In this document: positions 1 to 64,000 of the stretch, in pieces
How the letters are laid out: the number at the start of each line of letters is the position of its first letter
Numbering within the stretch: position 1 is the stretch's first letter
From: Amorphochlora amoebiformis
Lineage: Eukaryota; Cercozoa; Chlorarachniophyceae
NCBI GenBank assembly: GCA_054601695.1
Contig: BAAHQB010000101.1
Span: 372,001 to 436,000 of the forward strand
DNA length: 64,000 bases
Reading direction: 5' to 3'
Notes under the pieces: generated by a model
The model's input: only the letters and a program-made list of their open reading frames with translations
What the model was told of the DNA's origin: nothing
The model's database searches: none
Made by a program: the position numbers and the translations under genes

Positions 1-39
1 AATCGTAACCCTAACCGTAACCCTAGCCCTAACCCTTAG

Positions 40-7131
<7,092 letters not shown>

Positions 7132-7144
7132 GTCTTATACTTAA

Positions 7145-7184
<40 letters not shown>

Positions 7185-7231
7185 ATGTGTGTGTGTATAA
7201 ATCTATTTATATATATGAATATAGGTATATG

Positions 7232-7321
<90 letters not shown>

Positions 7322-7348
7322 TATCTGTTGCATATACATTCGTTATAT

Positions 7349-7379
<31 letters not shown>

Positions 7380-7428
7380 CATTATATATATGTATATATA
7401 TATATGTGTGTTTATATATCCATACCAG

Positions 7429-31407
<23,979 letters not shown>

Positions 31408-32016
31408 GGCGACGTAACACCAGAGTACCCCTCCTGAGGATATGTCTCTTCCCCACCCAGAAAGGGCCGTTTTCGTTGGAGAAAACGCGGGAAGGAATGC
31501 GGCGATCAGACCGGGGGTCGGCGCTTGCCCGGTTTTTGCTGAGTTGGGCAAGGGATGAGCCGATAAATTAATTTGATTTTATTGTGACATATCAGAGTGA
31601 CAACACGGTCATGGATAAGGGACCCCGAGCGATAAATGGAGAGATGGAAAACGCATGGGTGCTTGTCTAAATATGCAAAATTGCACATCTTAGCTATTTC
31701 ACCGACTCAAACGAACACAAAGCCGCTTTGTGATTCACTTCAAAAAAAGAAAATAGGTTCACACTTCGGATTCGATCCTGCTCTCATCCAATGCATAAGT
31801 GATTGCCGAATGGTAACGACCCGTGACAATCCGAACCGGTCACGGTGTGACTTCACGTGACGTACCTCTCGGTGAGAAGGGTGGTGGTACCACAGACGAA
31901 TATCTTAGAGTTCGTGACAGCACAGCATCCACGCGCAAGAAGAAACCTGGCGCGTGCAGGTCGCACAAATCAACCAGCCTTCCGGCGACAGAAGAAACCG
32001 ATAAAAGCTCGCTCCG
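31408..32016. promoter_or_regulatory. divergent intergenic region between membrane-anchor gene and rhodanese gene
   Basis: 609 bp of unique sequence without TA or TTAGGG arrays separate the two start codons. At 31854-31864 a CACGTG box overlaps TGACGTA, and within 31823-31860 there are further TGAC/GTCA cores (CCGTGAC, GGTCACGG, GTGTGAC). These are plausible shared upstream elements, but no function is shown. Confidence 0.4.
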
Positions 32017-32946
32017 ATGTATCAGGCCCTCCGTGATCCCTCCGCCCGCCCATCCAGCCTACGCGCCCGCGCCCGCTATCTCACCATCCTTGCCGCGGTC
32101 GCATGCGGGCTCACCTTCGCTTTCGTGGCCATCTCGTCCTCCAGATACGAGGATGTTTCGGCTCCTTCCCCTGTTTCTCGGAATATCTTTGCCCAGAGCG
32201 TCGTGAGCCCGAGGGCTGCGCCTGTGGTCTCGAGAAACTGGCGAACTATCCTCCGCCCCCGTGCCCTCGACAAGAAGATCGTCAACTTCGGGGAGTTGGC
32301 TGGAGCGTTTGGCGACGCGTTTCAAGACTTCACTGGCGTGGCGAAGGAGGCGAGCTGCAAGGGCGACGAGCTGAGCGGTTACATCGAAAAGGGCTACAAG
32401 ATCCTGGATGTCCGTCCGTCCAACGAAGTCGCGCAGATTCGTCCCAAGGGTTCGGTCAGCGTTGAGTTTGCGCCGATGGTTGAGGTAAGAGCTTGTACTC
32501 TCAGATATTTTTGACTCAACAGTCTAGATATTTTGGCAGTCTAGATATTTTGGCAGTCTAGATATTTTGGCCGTGACGTTCAGTCGGGCTTAGATATCCT
32601 ATCCTGCCATTTATTTCTGATGCTTCCAAAAGCTATCCGATATCCTTTCGCACAGTTTTTGCTACCGTGTCTTACGAGTTTTGCCGACTTCTCATTCGTT
32701 TTTCCACAGAATGGTCGCGCCAAGTCGATGCTCGCCGAGAACAAGAACTTTCTTCAGGCTGTTCGGAAAAAGAACTTCCGAAAGAACGCAAAGATCGTCG
32801 TTGCGTGCGGTGACGGACCGCTTTCACTCATCGCTTGCAAGCAGCTCCAGGAGGCTGGTATACTTTTGGTTCCGTGCAGAAATACATACATATATATATA
32901 TAATATATATCTATACGTAATGCATATATGTATATCCATGTTGCAT

Positions 32947-32987
<41 letters not shown>

Positions 32988-33209
32988 GGAATATTTAGGC
33001 TACAAGGATGCGACCTGGCTAGCTGGTGGCCTCGCAAACGTTCCGTCTGGTGTCTTGGATTCCGATGGCGACCGCATCAGCGTCGGCTATGCCAGCTCGC
33101 TCGGAAAGGCGGGAAGGTATTCATATATTATAAGCTACATATGCACATATTACATATACGATATGTACATATCTACAAATCTATATGTATGGGTGAAATA
33201 AGATATGTG

Positions 33210-33261
<52 letters not shown>

Positions 33262-33340
33262 TTTGCCAATGGAGTGCTCACGAGCTTGATCGATGTGGGT
33301 GGTCGGTTGGGAAAGTCGGCATTCGAAGAGGTGACTCTAC

Positions 33341-33391
<51 letters not shown>

Positions 33392-33557
33392 AACATATGC
33401 AAATATAACGCATCTATGCAAATACCGCTCTTAACTCCTTAAGAAGAATGACTACGTTATATCTAATATATATACATATTATATATATATATATATGTAT
33501 ATATGTATATTAATGTGTAAATACAATCATTCTTAACTCTAGACTAAATTGACTACG

Positions 33558-33593
<36 letters not shown>

Positions 33594-33673
33594 ACATATG
33601 TACATCTCAGATATCAATGTAGATAAGAAGATTGACTATGTAATATAATATACATATATACACATATATATAC

Positions 33674-33726
<53 letters not shown>

Positions 33727-33934
33727 TATCAATACATCAACATATCTATATCTAAATCATAAATGAAAATACTAATATGACTGTCCTCAAAGTATTAGGG
33801 TTACCATAAGGGTTTTACCATTAGCGCTAGGGTTGAGGACAACCCTAGGACAACCCTAGGGTTAGGGTTATTAGAATTGGGATCAGATTATTCAGCATGT
33901 CTTAGTCCGAGGACGATTGACTCTATTAGCATTA

Positions 33935-33971
<37 letters not shown>

Positions 33972-34308
33972 TATATACCATCCTTAATTCCAGGCCAAGA
34001 AGATAGATTACGAGGAGCTTCGGGATATCTCCGCCGACCTCTCCCAGAAAGCTCTGGGCGAAATTGAAAAGATTGATCTTGACCAGCTCAAGGGCGAGGT
34101 CACAACATATTATATATATATATATATTTATATATATTTATATATATTTATTTATACATACAATAATCATACATATGTTATTGGATAATTAGGTTAGCGC
34201 TAGGGTTAATTCCCATTTATATAAGAGTATAATATATATATATATTATATATATATATATATAATATATAGTACAGAGGTATTCGACAACTATCTGAGGT
34301 GTCAAAGC

Positions 34309-34357
<49 letters not shown>

Positions 34358-34434
34358 TTATGTATGTATATATTATATTTGTTAGGCTAAGGATGTTTAC
34401 ACTAAGGCTTTAAGCGAGATCAAGACTCTTGAGG

Positions 34435-34502
<68 letters not shown>

Positions 34503-34542
34503 TTCCTCTCTTTCTTCGTTTCTGTTTGATGTGCTGTTTACG

Positions 34543-34590
<48 letters not shown>

Positions 34591-35086
34591 GAGGATACTC
34601 GTGATGCACGATCTGATATCACGTCTAAGGCTAAGGATATCTCTACCAAGGTATATATATATATATATATGTATATATATAACATTATATAAAATATGTG
34701 TACTGTATGGATATCTTATATTAAATGTGTGCACTATTATATATATATATATATATATATATAACATTATATTAAGTATGTGTACTGTATGGATATCTCT
34801 GTATATCGTATTAAATATGTGTATTAATTATATGTATTACTGTATGGATATATTATATTAAATATGTTTACTGTATGGATATCTCTATATTCTATTCAAT
34901 TTGGGTATTATATACATATATATATATATTTATACATATACATATATAATATGTACTATTGAATATATATATATATACATTATGAATATATACAAATAAA
35001 ACAAGTGTGTATCTTATATACAGGCCTGGCAAAAGCTCAAGGATCTCCATCGCAAGGCCCAAGAGGGTGGAAAGAACGATGCTTAA
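32017..35086 (+). CDS. rhodanese-domain protein, probably plastid-targeted, 8 exons, 359 residues
   Basis: Exons: 32017-32484, 32710-32857, 32999-33116, 33261-33330, 33994-34098, 34386-34433, 34591-34650, 35024-35086 (TAA); 1080 nt exactly. Intron phases are 0,1,2,0,0,0,0. Residues 21-39 are hydrophobic ([19 protein letters not shown]) after an Arg-rich start, then a Ser/Pro/Arg-rich region to about 85, like a signal-plus-transit leader. The rhodanese domain spans about 105-245: ILDVRP near 129, the active-site loop starting at Cys189 (VACGDGPLS), and the typical closing motif, split across an intron, [16 protein letters not shown]. The loop has Leu where the CxxGxR form has Arg, so thiosulfate sulfurtransferase activity is not assured. 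Residues 269-359 are charged and probably helical (Lys/Glu/Asp-rich). Exons 5-7 are multiples of three in phase 0, so each could be skipped without a frameshift. Introns 2-7 contain TA tracts; intron 4 also holds telomere-type repeats and the 45-base dispersed element. ATG at 32017 is the first in the open frame. Confidence 0.87.
32520..32570 (+). repeat. three perfect 17-bp tandem repeats in rhodanese intron 1
   Basis: CAGTCTAGATATTTTGG occurs three times in a row at 32520, 32537 and 32554. Intron 1 is the only intron of this gene without a TA tract. Confidence 0.95.
33331..33993 (+). other. rhodanese intron 4 with nested repeats
   Basis: 663 bp: TA tracts, three related copies of a TGACTA(C/T)GTTATAT-type segment (about 33450, 33550, 33630), a short telomere-type patch at 33797-33870 and the 45-base element at 33881-33922 in antisense. 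No open exon in phase. Confidence 0.75.
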
Positions 35087-36473
35087 CTTGTCACGCTGTG
35101 TGACACCGAGCTTCTTGTCACTCTGTGTGACACCTCAACCGAGGACACGCAGGCCATGTCACCCATGATGGGTGACGAAAAAAATTCTCATCCAGAACTC
35201 AAGGAAAAAAATGAGAAAAAAAATCGGGAAAAATGTGTGTATTTATTATTGTAGGATTTATGTGATTGGCAAACAAAAAGGAGCCGTCTTTTGACCTCTC
35301 TATCTCTCTCTCTCTCTTCTAGAGCTTTTTTGCTTAATTTTTTATTTTTTTTTTACTTTTCGCTTCAATTCTCTCTCCCTCCCTCTCAGTCTGGATGACG
35401 AAAGGCTTATGCTGTTGCAAGCAACATGTATGTATGTATGTATCCCGCTACTGTACGCGTGTATGTATCTACATGTATTTTTACAGAATGTTAAAGATAT
35501 ATAGCTATGGATATCGATTTGGTGCGCTTTTAGTTTATTTCTTACATTCATTCTTTTTCGGCTCCATCATGATGTGAGATCTAGCTATCCATCTGACTTC
35601 AACAAATTTACTCGAAAACTATGAGTATGACTCTTATCTGAAGCTATTTAAGGCTTAGAGGTCAGTGCCTGGGTATCTAAACGGTCTAGACAAGACAGTT
35701 GGGATAATTGGGTTTGGAGTTGAGTGCTCTACACGGCTATCTGTGCTTTATGTCTGCATGTCAGAACGTTGTTGTATTCAAGACGAGATATCTGAATTTC
35801 ACTTGGTACGTATCTCGACTGCACCTTTATTCCTTTCTATTAGTAATATATATATATATATATATATATTCTCTAGATTCTAGTTAAATATTTAAGAATC
35901 GTCCGATGGCAAGTGTCCAGAGTATATTTAGTATTATACTTAAAAATAATTCCACTGTACATCTAGTACATAGACGAGACTAGATATCCATAGACTAGAT
36001 CTAGTAGATAGAGAATAATAGTCGCAGAGTCTAGAGAGTTCTTTGATCACGAAAATTCTAGAAATTTCCGGAGCCCTTTGAAAATTCTAGAAATTTACAA
36101 GTTTAACTAGTTTAAGGATGGTTTAGTCTAGTTAGTACTAGTAGTAGTAGCTCGTCTATAATATTCCGAGCCTATTTACCTCAAGTAGACTAGCTAGATC
36201 TGTCTCCCTAGGTCTCAGTACTTAGACTAGTAGATTACGGATTACACTAGTTCTAGTAGTTACAACCAATTTTGCACAATCTAGACAATTTTAATAACTT
36301 GAAAATTTCAGAGAGCTACTCCGCTCGTGGCGTTAGAGGGTTTGACACGCAGCTAGATCTAGTAGATCTGCGATTGACGCTGAAGAATTACCATTTTGCA
36401 CAATTTTAATAACTTGAAATTTCAGTGGCGAGCGCTAGAGGGTTTGACAGATCGACGCTTGCAGAATTTCGAA
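35087..36473. other. convergent intergenic region
   Basis: It separates the rhodanese 3' end and the WDR24 stop. Unique AT-rich sequence with many CTAGTA/CTAGAT words, a CTCTCT patch near 35302-35390, and an imperfect direct repeat of about 120 bp (TTTTGCACAAT...GGGTTTGACA, 36271-36390 and 36393-36460). No gene seen. Confidence 0.6.
35090..35176 (+). promoter_or_regulatory. three short stem-loops in the rhodanese 3' untranslated region
   Basis: Starting four bases after the TAA stop: GTCACGCTGTGTGAC at 35090-35104, GTCACTCTGTGTGAC at 35117-35131, and GTCACCCATGATGGGTGAC at 35158-35176. Each is an inverted repeat; the last has an 8-bp perfect stem with a 3-base loop. Confidence 0.6.
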
Positions 36474-61423
<24,950 letters not shown>

Positions 61424-61776
61424 CTACTCTTTTTTCTCCTTCTTCTCCCCCCGGAACAGCAGCGAAATCATCGTTAGAACGAACGCAGGTCCCACCACCG
61501 TAGCCCCTACCAGCAAACTTGTATCTAAAGCCTGCAAGGACAGGAGAGTGAGATATCATTGGGGATAAATATCGTAAAAGATGTCGAAAAAGATGTCACC
61601 TTCCAGTTATCGCACGTGAGGTCGAGGACTGTACTTTCCACTGGGATTGTTGTGCCTTTGTCCGCACCTACTGTAGGAATTCCAGATAGGAAGCATATCA
61701 CAACCGCTATTGGCGATATGACGGCAACGCCAAGGGCGAAGAATAGTCGTAAAGGCGCTTCGGATGCAATGGCCAT
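61424..61776 (-). CDS. small two-exon membrane protein, 94 residues, unidentified
   Basis: Exon 1 is 61776-61600 (59 codons from ATG), then an intron with donor AAG/GTGACA and acceptor CCTTGCAG preceded by a pyrimidine-rich run; exon 2 is 61531-61424 (35 codons plus TAG). The protein has two hydrophobic stretches, about residues 9-35 (FFALGVAVISPIAVVICFL) and 63-82 (SLLVGATVVGPAFVLTMISL), and a basic/acidic tail (EKKEKKE). The second segment faintly recalls the single helix of photosystem II PsbX (GAxVVxPAxV), but that is a resemblance only. The open frame extends upstream of the ATG through a TTG, and there is a GTAAGT donor-like site at about 61794, so a longer 5' exon cannot be excluded. 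GC content is higher than in the flanks and no TA tract interrupts it. Confidence 0.6.
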
Positions 61777-62730
61777 CGCGCTCACGTTGAAACTTACAGG
61801 CAGCGCAATATTACTCAATGGGTACTACCGGGGACTTCAGCGAGAAACGTCCGAATCCCGGGGATTCCGGATCCATATTCATCCCGGGGGTTATGAAAAA
61901 CATACGGTATATACTCGATATTGAGTATCCAGAGAGTCTCTTGTGAGTTAGGGTTCCGAAAACATTATTTAATTTATCGCGCGGCTCTTTGAAAACAATG
62001 GCGGCTGGCACGGTACCCCACCCCTTTGCCACCCCGCATCCCCCCCCCTTTTGCTTCCATAACCTCCTCAATTATAAGAAGGGAATTTAGAGATTTTGAC
62101 GATATTTGCCTAAATTTATCCACGGTGGTGACTACGTAGGCTGCGTTCGTGCTGCTTCCCCTGATTGCCGTCGCAAACCCAGCCCTTCCCCATCATGTGC
62201 GTCCGGTAAACGCCCCTCTTCCCCCCCCCCTTTACAGTTCGATAAAACGCAAAAAGTAGAAATATTTTCCTCCGCTTTCTGATATTTGGAGGGGCTTGGA
62301 CGTCTTTCCTTTCTCTTTTTTTTTGGGCGGGGTTCGTTTTGGGTTCATCTTTCATTTTTTCGGCTAGGCTGTGAGTCTTCAGACCTCGCGGTATGGTCGG
62401 GGGCGCGAGCGTGTATCCGACAATCTCAGGCGCGCGAAGGTGTTTGCCACGTCCAAGGGTAGGCAAAATACACGTAGCTGACTCCGCACTCGAATGCTAT
62501 TAAAAATTAGATCTCTTGTTTGAATCTCTCTTTTTCGTTTTTTTTTTTTTAAACATGGTCTAATGCTAGCTCTAATCATGAGAATAAAGATATCGTAAAC
62601 TTTTTTTGGTTTTGACCCTAATCCTAATTTTAATCCGAACCGAAGTGAGAGAGGCTCCTAGGATAACTTCCAGAAGCGGTTTGTTGATATGAAATATAGA
62701 TTTTTAATAATTTGTATGTTACGTATGAAA
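61777..62730. other. unique intergenic region upstream of the small minus-strand gene
   Basis: GC-richer unique sequence with C and T runs, no TA arrays. I see no gene that I can support; it may contain the promoter of the small membrane-protein gene and that of the plus-strand gene near 63.3 kb. Confidence 0.45.
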
Positions 62731-62734
62731 ATAT

Positions 62735-63280
<546 letters not shown>

Positions 63281-63283
63281 CAG

Positions 63284-63344
63284 CTTTGGTGTCCAGTTCT
63301 GTTGCAAAATCGCCCGTTACAGACCTTCCTCCGACATTATCCAG
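63284..63344 (+). CDS. candidate exon of a plus-strand gene leaving the window
   Basis: After a TA tract ending TTAACAG there are 61 bases open in one frame ([18 protein letters not shown]), ending at a GTATAT donor. The 3' half is repeated at 63505-63536 with its own ACAG acceptor and GTATAT donor and the same frame (TFLRHYP). No family recognised. Confidence 0.4.
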
Positions 63345-63360
63345 GTATATATATATATAA

Positions 63361-63393
<33 letters not shown>

Positions 63394-63455
63394 TGTATAT
63401 ATAATATATATATATATATATTATATTATATATACATATGTATGTATGTATATAA

Positions 63456-63487
<32 letters not shown>

Positions 63488-63525
63488 ATATGTATCCGTT
63501 ACAGACCTTCCTCCGACATTATCCT

Positions 63526-63603
<78 letters not shown>

Positions 63604-63621
63604 AGTGTGGTTTTATATGTG

Positions 63622-63668
<47 letters not shown>

Positions 63669-63703
63669 ATATGTTGTACTATTAAGAAAAAAGAATCACC
63701 TCT

Positions 63704-63750
<47 letters not shown>

Positions 63751-63798
63751 CACATATATATATGTATATATATATGTATTATATATATAATATATGTG

Positions 63799-63852
<54 letters not shown>

Positions 63853-63936
63853 ATATACATATACACATATATACACACAAATATATATACATATATGAAT
63901 GTGTATGTATATGTATATATACATACAAACTTATAA

Positions 63937-63982
<46 letters not shown>

Positions 63983-64000
63983 ATAAACAATATAATATAA

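Noticed and set aside
35665-35883. 72-codon plus-strand frame
   Set aside because: No homology, no splice partners, and it lies in the convergent intergenic region.

Overview
The window is nuclear DNA of a eukaryote, most likely an alga with a complex plastid. It has spliceosomal GT-AG introns in every gene, enormous (TA)n tracts, and interspersed TTAGGG/CCCTAA (telomere-type) arrays in both orientations. One encoded protein, a rhodanese, starts with a signal-like hydrophobic segment followed by an Arg/Ser/Pro-rich stretch, as in two-part plastid targeting sequences. I cannot name the lineage. The long Tyr-Ile, Arg-Ala, Ser-Leu and Arg-Val open frames are translations of simple repeats, not genes. 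| The real genes are chopped into small exons of about 10-170 bases that sit between TA and telomere-type arrays. I found them by reading the unique islands, requiring splice sites at both edges and matching intron phases from one exon to the next. Layout: (1) 40-7131, plus strand, tRNA 2'-phosphotransferase (Tpt1/TRPT1 family), 5' end outside the window. (2) 7429-20120, plus, ERI1-type DEDDh 3'-5' exoribonuclease ending in a TGA stop. The frame runs from gene 1 into gene 2 with no visible stop or start, so they may be one fused gene. (3) 22499-31407, minus, a 16-exon, 297-residue protein with an N-terminal membrane anchor that I do not recognise. (4) 32017-35086, plus, a complete 8-exon, 359-residue plastid-type rhodanese-domain protein, divergent from gene 3. 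(5) 36474 to about 59291, minus, a WDR24-like GATOR2 subunit of about 40 exons, from the WD40 propeller to the C-terminal zinc module and stop codon; its 5' end is not resolved. (6) 61424-61776, minus, a small two-exon membrane protein. (7) 63284-63344, plus, a duplicated exon of a gene leaving the window. | Two of the genes act on RNA ends (Tpt1, ERI1), one is in TOR-pathway nutrient signalling (WDR24) and one is probably plastid-located (rhodanese); nothing suggests a shared pathway. | The striking feature is intron construction. Many introns begin GT-AACCCTAACCC and end CCCTAG, so the telomere-type repeat itself supplies the donor, a CTAAC branch-site-like motif, a pyrimidine-rich tract and, by one base change, the acceptor. 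The repeat lies mostly C-strand-sense with respect to each gene. Around many exons there are extra copies of the exon or of its splice-site edge, direct or inverted, and a dispersed element of about 45 bases recurs in introns of at least four genes.
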